From Anaerolineae bacterium (GTDB lineage: Bacteria > Chloroflexota > Anaerolineae > Promineifilales > Promineifilaceae): a DNA stretch of 36,336 nucleotides. The notes under the pieces were generated by a model, which was not told where the DNA came from, searched no databases, and saw only the letters and a program-made list of their open reading frames with translations. Location of the stretch: positions 1 through 36,336 of the forward strand of contig JANQGC010000184.1 in assembly GCA_028277515.1 (NCBI GenBank), in the 5' to 3' direction. Positions within the stretch are counted from its first letter, which is position 1. Each line of letters opens with the position of its first letter. Shown here one piece after another: positions 1-8,700 of the stretch. Made by a program: the position numbers and the translations under genes.

Positions 1-88
1 ATCCACCTTATTAGATGCCATTACCTGGTCACTATTCGGCCGTAGTCGCAGCCGAAGTGACCAGGTAATGGCATCTAATAAGGTGGAT
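1..88. repeat. Perfect 33-bp inverted repeat at contig edge
   Basis: Bases 1-33 are the exact reverse complement of 56-88, with a 22-base spacer. Both arms encode the same SbcC segment (STLLDAITWSL), one on each strand. The spacer also holds a short inverted pair, TTCGGC (35-40) and GCCGAA (51-56), which could have primed a fold-back. This is most likely a chimeric hairpin and not a genomic repeat. Confidence 0.9.
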
Positions 89-201
89 TTTCCCGCACCG
101 TTCGCTCCGGAGATACAGGCCAAATGGATGCCTTTAAAATCTAAAGCTACCGTGTCACGATAACTCAAAAAATTTGTTAATTCTAATTTGTTAGGAATCA
201 T
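1..201 (-). CDS. sbcC: SbcC/Rad50-type ATPase, N-terminal fragment (partial)
   Basis: This is the start of the large ATPase subunit of the SbcCD (Rad50-Mre11 type) nuclease, which processes DNA hairpins and double-strand ends. The frame begins MIPNKLELTNFLSYRD and reaches a Walker A motif, GANGAGKST, followed by LLDAITWSL, the usual order for SbcC. The ATG overlaps the sbcD stop codon (ATGA at 198-201), so the two genes are translationally coupled in the normal sbcD-sbcC order. Only about 49 codons are trustworthy. Below position 56 the sequence folds back on itself (inverted repeat 1-33 / 56-88), and the minus-strand reading there no longer looks like SbcC. The plus strand at 2-40 reads STLLDAITWSLFG, the expected native continuation. 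The gene is cut by the window edge and probably by an assembly or amplification artefact. Confidence 0.85.
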   Translation of the reverse strand, partial: MIPNKLELTNFLSYRDTVALDFKGIHLACISGANGAGKSTLLDAITWSLRLRLRPNSDQVMASNKVD

Positions 202-1433
202 TTTTCCTTATCTTGATCTTCAGAGAGGATTTCTTTGGCCATGCTCTGCATGGCCATGATTTCATCTTCATCCAAACCCGCGCTTAACCAGTACTTTTCT
301 AGTAACTGCAAAGGGGTGAGCGCCTCTACAGAAACGAGATCGCCAAGCCTGGCTCTTCGCTCGCTTAACCTGTTTTTCTGGAATTGGATACTGAACGCTT
401 GCTGGAAATGGTTACTGATCTTTTTTTCGTCAAGCAATGGCTCCCAATCAGTTGGGTAGGAAAGCTTGAGTCGGCAGATAGCACCGCTGACATCTCCCGG
501 ATCAGGAAGCTGATTGATTATATCTTCCATGAAAGTGTTGGGATCAGTGGTGCGAACTTCGATATCCAGAAATCGTCGCGTTTTTAAGGGGATAAATTCC
601 CACTCTGTTTTCCCCTTGCTTACATCAGCAAGGATAAACCCTTTTCTTTCTCTGGCCTCGCCAAAATCAATACGCTCGATTGATCCTGGATAAATGACAG
701 GTGGATGGGTTTCTGGGGGAGAGATGACCTGGTGTTTGTGGATATGGCCCAGGGCCACATAATCCAGCCGTTTATCACCGATCACCCGCCCACCAAGGAT
801 CAGTTCGTGGCCTAGCATCACAGCCCGTTCGCTGCCATAGACTGCGCCCTGGACACTGGCATGGGCAGTTAAGATTAAGGGTAGATCAGGATCAGCCTTG
901 TTAATTTCACTGAGTATGGCTCTGGTCACGCGTTCTTCAACTTGAATATGCACTTCATCCCTGGTCATGCCCGATATTTCTTCGCGGGCTATGAGCTGGC
1001 TGCGGGAAACCCAGGGCACGGAAATAACCTGGGCATCGACTTCCAAATCTTGTGGACGCCACAATCGAATGTTGTCGGCGACGTGGATTTTGTTCACGTT
1101 AAGCGTTCCAAACTCTTGCAAGGTATGCGCGCGGCCGGAGGCCGGAGATTTATCATGGTTGCCAATGAGTAAGAGTGTCGTGATTCCGGCATTGGAGAGG
1201 CGCATCATGCGCTGCCCCCATTCCCGTTGAAATGTCGGCTGCGGGTTGCGGTCTTTGTAAGCGTCTCCGGCAAATATGACCAGGTCGACTTTCTCGTTTA
1301 CGGCCGTGTTCACAATCTCATCCAGTGAGCGAAGATAATCCATGACGCGAACCGGCAAAGCGCTGTCCGGATCGTGACGGCCGTAATTGGCAATATCAAT
1401 ATGGGCATCAGCAAAATGCAATATTCTCAACAT
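198..1433 (-). CDS. sbcD: Nuclease SbcCD subunit D (Mre11-type)
   Basis: The 411-residue protein is a calcineurin-like metallophosphoesterase acting as the nuclease subunit of SbcCD in DNA repair. The metal-binding motifs are all present in order: D9-A-H11 (FADAHID), G56-D57, G91-N92-H93-D94, H191 (TAHAS) and G229-H230-I-H232. The length fits the SbcD family with its C-terminal capping region. The stop codon overlaps the sbcC start (ATGA). No Shine-Dalgarno sequence is seen. A TTGATT/TAATAT promoter about 15 nt upstream predicts a 5' leader of only around 9 nt. The N-terminal MLRILHFADAHID is canonical and fixes the start. Confidence 0.95.
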   Translation of the reverse strand: MLRILHFADAHIDIANYGRHDPDSALPVRVMDYLRSLDEIVNTAVNEKVDLVIFAGDAYKDRNPQPTFQREWGQRMMRLSNAGITTLLLIGNHDKSPASGRAHTLQEFGTLNVNKIHVADNIRLWRPQDLEVDAQVISVPWVSRSQLIAREEISGMTRDEVHIQVEERVTRAILSEINKADPDLPLILTAHASVQGAVYGSERAVMLGHELILGGRVIGDKRLDYVALGHIHKHQVISPPETHPPVIYPGSIERIDFGEARERKGFILADVSKGKTEWEFIPLKTRRFLDIEVRTTDPNTFMEDIINQLPDPGDVSGAICRLKLSYPTDWEPLLDEKKISNHFQQAFSIQFQKNRLSERRARLGDLVSVEALTPLQLLEKYWLSAGLDEDEIMAMQSMAKEILSEDQDKEK

Positions 1434-1448
1434 GTTTATTTCGATAAA

Positions 1449-1476
1449 ATATTAATTTACGCGGTTACAAAATCAA
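1449..1476 (-). promoter_or_regulatory. Putative sigma70 promoter of sbcDC
   Basis: On the minus strand TTGATT (1471-1476) and TAATAT (1449-1454) are separated by 16 nt. The predicted transcription start (near 1442) lies about 9 nt before the sbcD ATG. Confidence 0.5.
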
Positions 1477-1579
1477 AATCATTTGTACGGAAATTTGACA
1501 GCCTTTCGCTTGAAATATGAGCGAAAATCATTTAGTAAAAGTTTTCAAATTTTAGGTGTTTCTGGATTATAACTTTGAG

Positions 1580-3643
1580 CTATTCAACAGTAATCGTGTA
1601 ATAGGCACTTGTATCTGGCTTACCCGTTGGAAACACCCGGCTCACGACAACATAATATCGATTTGGGGGAAGATTGTTGAGGATTACCTCTTCATCATCT
1701 CCATTTAAAGGATTAACGCTGTCACCCCAAATTGTTTTATTCCGGCCATAAACAGCTAAATCAAAATTGTTGTCTTTGGGAACATCAAGATACACCCGGA
1801 TATTCCGACTGGCGTTTATTTCAAAGGTAAAAACGTCGAAGAAATCACGCTGTTGGTCGAAATTGCGGGTCTGAGGGATGGAAAAGGCGATTGATCGTGC
1901 CTGTTCAAAATTGTCATCCGGCCGGGTTCCATCCGCATAATTGCCACTCAACACCGGGATAAATGAACGGTTGCTGGGGATAGGCAGGCGCTCCATGACC
2001 GGCAGCGCCTCTTCTCCATCATTAAATGCGCTGCCTCCCACCGTCCATAAATTGTTGCCGATCACTGCGCCGCGCGGCCAAAACCTGGCCGGCATGATTT
2101 GCGGATCGCCCAGGTTATAGGAAACGTCAAGCACGGTCCAGGTGTTGCGCACGGGGTCATATACTTCTGTTTGGCGGACGGGAATGAGGAAGCTACCTAC
2201 GGTCGTCATTCCTCCAAAAATATACCAGCGTCCATCAGGGCCAATGGCGCTTCCAGCACCAAACCTGGGAATATTCATATCGCCAATGAACCGCCAATTA
2301 CCTCCCGGTTGGTAGCATTCAGCACTGCGGTGCAAGATAGTGAAAATTTGTCCGGAGTCCGGGTCCTCCTGAATACCCAATCCACCGGCGACGCAAATTC
2401 CTAGATTGTTTGTTTCAATCCAGGTCGAGGTGTGTGCGTATCTTCCCGCCTGCATCGGGTCCAATCTGAGCCAGGAATTGGATTCAATGAGATAAACAAA
2501 TGTTGTGCGATTGACCTTATCTCCAGGAATAAATGGTGGAACATCGCCGGCGGCACTGCTCAGCCCACCGGTGAGGTAATATCTGTTTTGGGCAGTCGGG
2601 ACGGCGGCCGATGCCCAGGCAAATGGCACGCCGTGTGGCAAGAGCCATGAGGGAATGCCGGCTACCGTTGACCATGAATTATCGGCAATGCTGTAGGACC
2701 AATGAAGACCATCATAGCCAAGCTGGTCACCATTATATCCCGATGGGACATAGATATGATTGCTGGCCAATGCCGCTGTTGTATTTGAGTATCCCGCACC
2801 TGGAATGTTGGCTAATTCAGTCCATCTCATCGTGTCCGTGTTAAATCGTAGAAGACGGTTGGAAATATTGGGCAAGCCTGTTTCCCCTGACTGGCCGCCG
2901 ACAACATAAAGATCCGGCCCTTGGGATACAACGGCATGGCGGCTGATTGGGGGTGGATTTGGTGTCGTGAGAACCATATCCCACTGAGAGTCAACAGGTT
3001 CTAGCAATGCGGATAATTGCATAATCGCCGGATTTGCCTGGCTGCCGGTTCGATCGGCGACTTCAATGAAATATAATTCTCCTTCTGTTATGGGGAAGGT
3101 GATTTCAGATGAGAAGAGGTTAGAATCATCATTGCATTGCAGCGTTTCGAGCAGTTCACACTCCCCTCTGTGGACACTTAGGATCGTGTCATAGTTACTG
3201 CCAAAAGTGCTTATAGTTACACGGCCGTTTGTGAGTGCTAGAAGCGCGTACCAAACTGTACGATAGCCCTGGTCTCGCGTCGGATTGCCCCAAATACAGT
3301 CTAAGACCGGGTCCGCTTCATCAACCGTAGCATCGGTTACATCAGCAACACCACCATCAGCCGGTTCAGCCGGAAAGACTATCAATGGTGTGGCATCATT
3401 ACAGCTATCAGACGGCTCTCCGCCCATCAAACTCATCGGAGCCAGCAGGTTTTCTGATTTTTCCAACGATATATCAGGCTGCCGCACGCCATCGATCATA
3501 TCTTTTGGCGGATCGATAACGATTAGCAGATCATTGTTTGGCGGCTTTGGTTGAGGGTCTGTTTGCGCATGACTGATCGTTGTAATGATGGCGAGAAAGA
3601 TAATTATTAGAATGCTTAGTCCGGCTAATTGACGGGATTTCAT
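1580..3643 (-). CDS. Secreted Kelch-repeat protein with flanking PPC-like domains
   Basis: The 687-residue protein is exported: it starts with a basic n-region, a long hydrophobic stretch (about residues 8-24) and an ISHAQT cleavage site. A beta-rich N-terminal block (about residues 80-220, with NYDTILSVHRG and CNDDSN) resembles the bacterial pre-peptidase C-terminal (PPC) fold. The centre (about 225-570) carries Kelch-type propeller repeats, recognisable by recurring VVGGQS, YVPSGY, YYLTGGL, YIFGGM and WTVGGS cores followed by W-containing strands. The C-terminus (about 580-687, DNFEQARSI to YYTITVE) is another PPC-like beta-sandwich. No catalytic residues are evident, so it is likely a cell-surface or extracellular binding protein. 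The gene stands alone. A TAAAAT box ends 6 nt before the ATG and no Shine-Dalgarno is seen, which suggests a leaderless mRNA. The ligand is unknown. Confidence 0.8.
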   Translation of the reverse strand: MKSRQLAGLSILIIIFLAIITTISHAQTDPQPKPPNNDLLIVIDPPKDMIDGVRQPDISLEKSENLLAPMSLMGGEPSDSCNDATPLIVFPAEPADGGVADVTDATVDEADPVLDCIWGNPTRDQGYRTVWYALLALTNGRVTISTFGSNYDTILSVHRGECELLETLQCNDDSNLFSSEITFPITEGELYFIEVADRTGSQANPAIMQLSALLEPVDSQWDMVLTTPNPPPISRHAVVSQGPDLYVVGGQSGETGLPNISNRLLRFNTDTMRWTELANIPGAGYSNTTAALASNHIYVPSGYNGDQLGYDGLHWSYSIADNSWSTVAGIPSWLLPHGVPFAWASAAVPTAQNRYYLTGGLSSAAGDVPPFIPGDKVNRTTFVYLIESNSWLRLDPMQAGRYAHTSTWIETNNLGICVAGGLGIQEDPDSGQIFTILHRSAECYQPGGNWRFIGDMNIPRFGAGSAIGPDGRWYIFGGMTTVGSFLIPVRQTEVYDPVRNTWTVLDVSYNLGDPQIMPARFWPRGAVIGNNLWTVGGSAFNDGEEALPVMERLPIPSNRSFIPVLSGNYADGTRPDDNFEQARSIAFSIPQTRNFDQQRDFFDVFTFEINASRNIRVYLDVPKDNNFDLAVYGRNKTIWGDSVNPLNGDDEEVILNNLPPNRYYVVVSRVFPTGKPDTSAYYTITVE

Positions 3644-3649
3644 AGGCAG

Positions 3650-3655
3650 ATTTTA
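3650..3655 (-). promoter_or_regulatory. -10 box of the Kelch gene, leaderless arrangement
   Basis: TAAAAT on the minus strand is followed by CTGCCT and then the ATG at 3643. Transcription would start at or next to the A of ATG. No good -35 box was found. Confidence 0.4.
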
Positions 3656-3683
3656 CAGGAGATGGGGCAATTGGCACATAAAG

Positions 3684-3705
3684 CTCACATTATACCAAAT
3701 GTGAG
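3684..3705. other. Small dyad upstream of the Kelch gene
   Basis: CTCACATT (3684-3691) and AATGTGAG (3698-3705) form an 8-bp inverted repeat with a 6-nt spacer. It lies between the ileS terminator and the Kelch -10 box, so it could be an operator or part of a tandem terminator. Confidence 0.4.
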
Positions 3706-3711
3706 TTTCGC

Positions 3712-3752
3712 TAAAAGAACCGGCTGCTTTTAACGATAAAAAGCAGCCGGTT
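3712..3752 (-). terminator. Rho-independent terminator after ileS
   Basis: A 14-bp stem (3718-3731 with 3739-3752, arm AACCGGCTGCTTTT) with a 7-nt loop lies 27 nt downstream of the ileS stop. On the minus strand it is followed by a short T run (CTTTTAG). Confidence 0.8.
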
Positions 3753-3778
3753 TAGGGGTGTGAATGAGGGAAATGGTT

Positions 3779-6700
3779 TCAGACCTTAGCGAATGAGATA
3801 GCCACGTCACCATTTCCAATCCACACGTTAGACGAATACAGGGGATTGGATAGCTCTTTGTTGTCCAGGGTCACTGCCAGGGTTTCTTGTTGTATGTATT
3901 TGGCAAAATTATCGAATACTAAGGCTGCATTCCCATCTGATTGATAAGCAAGATGAATGCGATCGGAGATTTCCAGGCCGGCTTCTTTGCGCATATTATT
4001 GATTGTGCGCACCAGGTCACGCGCATATCCTTCCCGGATAAGGGCAGGTGTCAGCTCAATGTCTACCGCGACCGTCACCCCTTTGTCGCTGGCAACCGCC
4101 ATTCCACCGCGAGATTCCGTTTGCACCAAAACATCCTCACTATTCAAGGCGATTATTTCGCCATCAATTTGCAATTCCAGTTCTTCCCCGGCTTGCAGTG
4201 TTCGTGCTGCTTCTGCCGGGTCAAGTTCCATGAGTGCCGCGCGCACCCTGGGGAACTCTTTGCCAAAGCGTGGACCTAAGACGCGATTATTAGGCATCAG
4301 TTTGTAATCAACCAGTTGGCCGACTTCTGAGACGACTTCGATTTCTTTGACATTGATTTCCTCGCTTAACACATCGGCGAGCTCCAAGAGGTCAGAACGC
4401 TGCTGCCGGCTGCCAACATTCACGCGGGCTTTGGCCAATGGTTGGCGCAGTTTTATATCGGCCGATCCCCTGGCCGCTCGACCTAAACTAGCCGTGGTGA
4501 TAGCCAGCCGCATTTTATCCAGCAGCTCCTGATCCAATTCATCTTCATTGGCCGTAGGATAAAGGCAGTGATGAACACTCGCAGGGGCATTCTGGTCGAC
4601 ACTGCATACGAGATTCTGATACATGTTTTCAGTGACAAAAGGAATAATGGGGGCTAAAAGTTTCACAAACTCAACCATGACATAATGGAGCGTCGCGTAA
4701 GCTGCTTCTTTATCTTTATCCGTTTCACTTTTCCAGAATCGACGTCGGGAACGACGGACATACCAATTGGAAAGATCATCCAATAATGATTCTAAGTGAC
4801 CTGTCGCGCGTTCGGCATCATATACATCCAGATATTTCTTCACTGCAATTGCCGTTTCATTTAGCCGCTCCATTATCCAGCGATCCAACTGGGCATGAGC
4901 CGGATTTGGCGATTCCGGCAATGAACCATTGGGTGTCCAATTATCTAAGCGGGCGTAATTGACCAGGAAGGAATAAACATTCCACAGAGGGATTAAAAAC
5001 CTGCGCCTTGTCTCATCGCCCCTTGTATAGCCGAAGAGCAGGTTTTGTTCCGGCTTGGTGCTGGCATATAACCAGCGCATCGTATCGGCTCCCATATTGT
5101 CGGCCGCTTCATTGAACTCAATGGCGTTTCCCCATGATTTATGCATCTCTCGGCCGTCCTCCGCTAACAAGGTGGCGTAGCCAAAGAGATTATAGAATGG
5201 CGGTTCCTCGGACAGTACGGTGCTTTGGGCCAGCAGGCTGTAAAACCAGTTCCGGAATTGACCGGGGAAGCTCTCTGAAATCCAGTCCGCCGGATACCAT
5301 TTACGCCAGTACTCGTGATCCTCACGATAATGCATGGTACTGAAGGCGACGATGCCGGCGTCCAACCAAGGATTGCCGACGTCAGCGATACGGTTCACCT
5401 TACTGCCACAATGACTGCACGCTATTTTGATGGCGTCGATGTAAGGTCTGTGGGGTGTATGTCCCTCAAATTCGTCCCAGCCTTCAATCGCTCGTTCTTG
5501 GAGTTCATGTTCATCCCCGATAACTGTGAATTTGCCACATTCAGCACATTCCCAGATGGGTAAGGCGAGTCCATAGTAGCGTTTTTTACTGATCATCCAG
5601 TTGTGCATATTACGCAGCCAATCCATTTCACGATCGTAGCCGAAACTGGGATACCAGTTGATCTGGTCCACCCGATCCATGATCTGATAGCGGAGGCTGG
5701 CTTCCTTTTCTGCTTCCGTCAATTCCTCACGGGGTTTGTCATAGGTTTCGCCCATATTGATGAACCATTCGTCGACAAGCCGGTAAACAAGCTCAGACCC
5801 GCAGCGCCAGCAATGAGGATAGCGGTGTTGGTATTTCTGTTTGCGATAATAAACATCCTTCTGGCGTAAGTTTACGAAGATATCTTCTGCTACTTCATGA
5901 ACAGATCTTCCGCTCAGCCAGTTGAAATCCTTCACGTAGATGCCATCTTCATTTAGGGGGGCGATGACTGGTAGATTGAAATCTTTGCTTAACTCAAAGT
6001 CTTCTGCACCACAACCGGGGGCGATGTGCACGATGCCGGTTCCCTCTTCGGCGCCAACATCTTTCCAGGGGATGACGGTGTGCGTGTAATCCATTTCGGC
6101 AAATGTTTGTTTTACAGTAGCTAACTCATCAAAAGGTCCGCTGTATTCCCAACCGACTAACTGTTCACCCTTCAATTTGTTGACAACATTATTCTCTTTA
6201 CCGATGAGTGAGTTTTCTATTGCACCTTCGGCCAGATAATAGGTCCAGCCATCGGCCGATTCCACCTGCACATAATCGAGATCAGGGCCTACGGCAGCAG
6301 CGACATTGCTCGTTAATGTCCAGGGCGTGGTGGTCCAAACCAGGAGCGCCTGTTTTTCTCCACGTACATCCTCTTTCTTACCAGAGGGCAGTAATTTACT
6401 GGTGAGAGGGAAGCGCAAAAATATTGAATCATGGGTCACATCATGGTAGCCATCGGTCACGATTTCATGCTGGCTGATGCCTGTTCCGCAGCGAGCGCAC
6501 CAGGGCATGACATCTCTTCCTTTGAAGAGCCAACCTTTTTCATGACATTTCTTGAGGAAACCCCAGATTTGATAATTGTTCTCGTCGGAGAAGGTGAAGT
6601 ATGATCCGCCAGTTTCAGGCAGGCCAAGACGGGCGACCAATTGTTCGGCCGTTCCTGTGACCGGCCCGTTTGCTCCTTCAATGGTTATCACTTGCTCCTG

Positions 6701-7195
6701 GTCTTCGAGCAGTTTTTCCCTCAAGTAAAGCAGGTTCTCGGTTTTATTCCAATCCATCCAATAGCCGAGCCGCTGTGACTGTTCGGTTTGAATGGATGCA
6801 AACTTTAATACGCGCGCTTTACACAATTTAACAAATTCGGCCAGCCCGAATTTTTCGATGTCCCGTTTATTCTTGAAGCCAAGCTCTTTTTCAACCTCCA
6901 CTTCGACCCACAAGCCCTGGCAATCAAAACCGTTTTGCCAGCGTTGGTTTTTGCCCAACATGGCCTGGTAGCGTTGGTAAAGGTCTTTGTAGGTTCGCCC
7001 CCAACCATGATGGACACCCAGGGGGCCATTTGCTGTAGCCGGACCATCTAAAAAACTGTACTTGCCATACGTTTTTTCCGATTCGGCACGCAACCGACGT
7101 AGCTCATTGAAAGCGTTACTGTCCTCCCAAAAACCAAGTATATCTTGTTCAATCTCTACAAAATCTACTTTGTTACTCACTTCTTTAAAACTCAT
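3779..7195 (-). CDS. ileS: Isoleucine-tRNA ligase (type 2, long form)
   Basis: The 1138-residue class I aminoacyl-tRNA synthetase charges tRNA-Ile. The class I HIGH element is the variant GVHHGWG (residues 60-66), preceded by PATANGP. The KMSKS loop is MHKSWGN (about residue 683). A CP1 editing domain with TTTPWTLTSN lies between them. Cys pairs (CARCG, CWRCG, CAECG, CSHCG) could bind zinc. The C-terminal part carries the anticodon-binding domain and the extra tail seen in long eukaryote-like (IleS2) enzymes, a group known for low mupirocin sensitivity. A GGAG Shine-Dalgarno lies about 7 nt before the ATG. It is the last gene of the T-box-controlled operon that starts near 8988 and is followed by a clear terminator. 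Confidence 0.97.
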   Translation of the reverse strand: MSFKEVSNKVDFVEIEQDILGFWEDSNAFNELRRLRAESEKTYGKYSFLDGPATANGPLGVHHGWGRTYKDLYQRYQAMLGKNQRWQNGFDCQGLWVEVEVEKELGFKNKRDIEKFGLAEFVKLCKARVLKFASIQTEQSQRLGYWMDWNKTENLLYLREKLLEDQEQVITIEGANGPVTGTAEQLVARLGLPETGGSYFTFSDENNYQIWGFLKKCHEKGWLFKGRDVMPWCARCGTGISQHEIVTDGYHDVTHDSIFLRFPLTSKLLPSGKKEDVRGEKQALLVWTTTPWTLTSNVAAAVGPDLDYVQVESADGWTYYLAEGAIENSLIGKENNVVNKLKGEQLVGWEYSGPFDELATVKQTFAEMDYTHTVIPWKDVGAEEGTGIVHIAPGCGAEDFELSKDFNLPVIAPLNEDGIYVKDFNWLSGRSVHEVAEDIFVNLRQKDVYYRKQKYQHRYPHCWRCGSELVYRLVDEWFINMGETYDKPREELTEAEKEASLRYQIMDRVDQINWYPSFGYDREMDWLRNMHNWMISKKRYYGLALPIWECAECGKFTVIGDEHELQERAIEGWDEFEGHTPHRPYIDAIKIACSHCGSKVNRIADVGNPWLDAGIVAFSTMHYREDHEYWRKWYPADWISESFPGQFRNWFYSLLAQSTVLSEEPPFYNLFGYATLLAEDGREMHKSWGNAIEFNEAADNMGADTMRWLYASTKPEQNLLFGYTRGDETRRRFLIPLWNVYSFLVNYARLDNWTPNGSLPESPNPAHAQLDRWIMERLNETAIAVKKYLDVYDAERATGHLESLLDDLSNWYVRRSRRRFWKSETDKDKEAAYATLHYVMVEFVKLLAPIIPFVTENMYQNLVCSVDQNAPASVHHCLYPTANEDELDQELLDKMRLAITTASLGRAARGSADIKLRQPLAKARVNVGSRQQRSDLLELADVLSEEINVKEIEVVSEVGQLVDYKLMPNNRVLGPRFGKEFPRVRAALMELDPAEAARTLQAGEELELQIDGEIIALNSEDVLVQTESRGGMAVASDKGVTVAVDIELTPALIREGYARDLVRTINNMRKEAGLEISDRIHLAYQSDGNAALVFDNFAKYIQQETLAVTLDNKELSNPLYSSNVWIGNGDVAISFAKV

Positions 7196-7245
7196 ATGAT
7201 TCTCCGAGATAATGTTTTATGTAGTATTGCCCGTTGTTTGTTTCG

Positions 7246-7947
7246 TTATTCCGGATCGGGCCTGGTCATTCGTTGGTATGATAAATACCGTGATTCTCGT
7301 GCGATAAGCCCATCCTGGCGTTGCATTTGAATAGGCCAATTATTTTCATCCAGCCAGATAATACGCTGTTGATCAGCCCAGGATATGGTCAATGGATGGG
7401 CCACTTTTTCCACATTCATCATTTTTACTTTTTCTTTCTCCCCCCTCATTAGTTCTACCTTTGTTAAATAAGGCGCCATCTGCTTTTCCAGCTCATTAGA
7501 GTGGGAATTAAGGGTGACGGCCGAAGCTCGCTTAGATTCCTGCAAACCGGCCAATAAACCCAAACCGATGGTTGATGGGAACCAAAAAACAAATGCCTCT
7601 TTCGGGTGGATGACATCCTCATACCGTTGGCCATTCAAATCTCTGGTGACAATCACGGCGTCATGCTCGATTAAAACATTGCCAATAATTTGAAGATTCG
7701 ATTTCCAATAACGAAATTTCAACTGAAGAGGTTGATTCAGACTGTTTACCGTTAAATGATACAGGTAGGACCTTCTTGATGGTGCAGCACGCGCGTCTAA
7801 GTCCACTCGAATGAATCGATGACCATCAGCAGCCTCGGTGAGACGCCATTTCTCAACAGCGACTGTCGGCTGGTCCTGGTCGGAATAATGTAGCTCTCCG
7901 GAAGCAATGGGAACTTCGTAGGGCAATTCATGAATGATAAAACGCAT
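7246..7947 (-). CDS. Conserved-looking protein of unknown function in the ileS operon
   Basis: This 233-residue protein is not recognised. It has no signal peptide or membrane segment and appears mainly beta-rich, with alternating hydrophobic residues throughout (for example VFWFPSTIGLGLLAGLQ near residues 119-135). The last third contains a basic stretch (MRGEKEKVKMM) and a WADQQRIIWLDENNWP segment that resembles a beta-hairpin meander as in LolA- or DUF3108-like folds, but this is only an impression. It begins 20 nt after the AlaX-like stop and ends 50 nt before ileS, so it should be co-transcribed with them from the T-box promoter. The Shine-Dalgarno is weak. A role linked to isoleucine or tRNA charging is suggested only by context. 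Confidence 0.8.
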   Translation of the reverse strand: MRFIIHELPYEVPIASGELHYSDQDQPTVAVEKWRLTEAADGHRFIRVDLDARAAPSRRSYLYHLTVNSLNQPLQLKFRYWKSNLQIIGNVLIEHDAVIVTRDLNGQRYEDVIHPKEAFVFWFPSTIGLGLLAGLQESKRASAVTLNSHSNELEKQMAPYLTKVELMRGEKEKVKMMNVEKVAHPLTISWADQQRIIWLDENNWPIQMQRQDGLIARESRYLSYQRMTRPDPE

Positions 7948-7967
7948 GCTTTAACCGTTTACGATCA

Positions 7968-8678
7968 TCAAGATTCTAATTCTATATAAATCCGTTTGTT
8001 GATACGCCCTTTACTCTTATAGTTACTGATTTTAATACGGCCGACTTCCTTTGTATTGGCGACATGGGTCCCGCCATCGGCCTGAAGGTCGAGACCTATT
8101 AACTCCACCGTGCGCACTTCGTTGATTCCTTCCGGTAGAAGATTAATTTTGGTGCGGATCAGATCAGGAATTTGAAAAGCCTCCTCACGGGGCAATATGG
8201 CGGCGCGCACCGGCCGGGAAGCATTTACTTCTTCGTTTACGGCTTTTTCAATAGCTGCCACTAATTCCTGGCGCATGGTCTCAAACTCAAAATCCATTCT
8301 GCCTTTAAGTGGGTCCATATTTCCTCCGGTCACTGAGGCGGCATAATCTCGCCACACGACTCCGCACAGGATGTGCAACGCCGTGTGCGTACGCATAAGC
8401 TTGTAGCGGCGGTCCCAATCCAGTGATCCGGAAACAACGGTTCCTTTATCAGGCAGTTGACCCTTAATAAAATGAACTGGAAGCCCGTTTACTTTTTTAA
8501 CCTTATGAATCTCCCAAATATCCTGATCATTGGAGAGTTGTCCAAAATCACAGGGTTGTCCACCACCTCCGGGATAGAATGCCGTGCGGTCTAAGATAAC
8601 CCCGCCTTCAATGATGTCCTGGACATCGGCCGTAAAATCTTTTATGTATGCATCTTGCAAATAAAGTAGCTTCGTCAT
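7968..8678 (-). CDS. AlaX-like alanyl-tRNA editing hydrolase
   Basis: The 236-residue protein is a freestanding homologue of the AlaRS editing domain (threonyl/alanyl tRNA second additional domain family). Members hydrolyse mischarged tRNA, typically Ser- or Gly-tRNA-Ala. The glycine-rich FYPGGGGQP (34-42), the metal-binding RTHTALHIL (H98, H102) and DGGTHVANTKEVG (H205) are present. D201 stands where many AlaRS enzymes have Cys. The start at 8678 (MTKLLYLQ) is preferred because AGGAG lies 8-12 nt upstream on the minus strand. The frame stays open upstream to 8816, but those codons are T-box leader, including the terminator hairpin. It is the first gene after the T-box and precedes the unknown protein and ileS. 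Its exact substrate tRNA is uncertain. Confidence 0.9.
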   Translation of the reverse strand: MTKLLYLQDAYIKDFTADVQDIIEGGVILDRTAFYPGGGGQPCDFGQLSNDQDIWEIHKVKKVNGLPVHFIKGQLPDKGTVVSGSLDWDRRYKLMRTHTALHILCGVVWRDYAASVTGGNMDPLKGRMDFEFETMRQELVAAIEKAVNEEVNASRPVRAAILPREEAFQIPDLIRTKINLLPEGINEVRTVELIGLDLQADGGTHVANTKEVGRIKISNYKSKGRINKRIYIELES

Positions 8679-8700
8679 TCTAAAGAACTCCTGTAGATAA

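Noticed and set aside
1504..1526. TTTCGCT/AGCGAAA hairpin as a terminator of the Kelch gene
   Set aside because: The stem is only 7 bp and is not followed by a T run on the minus strand.
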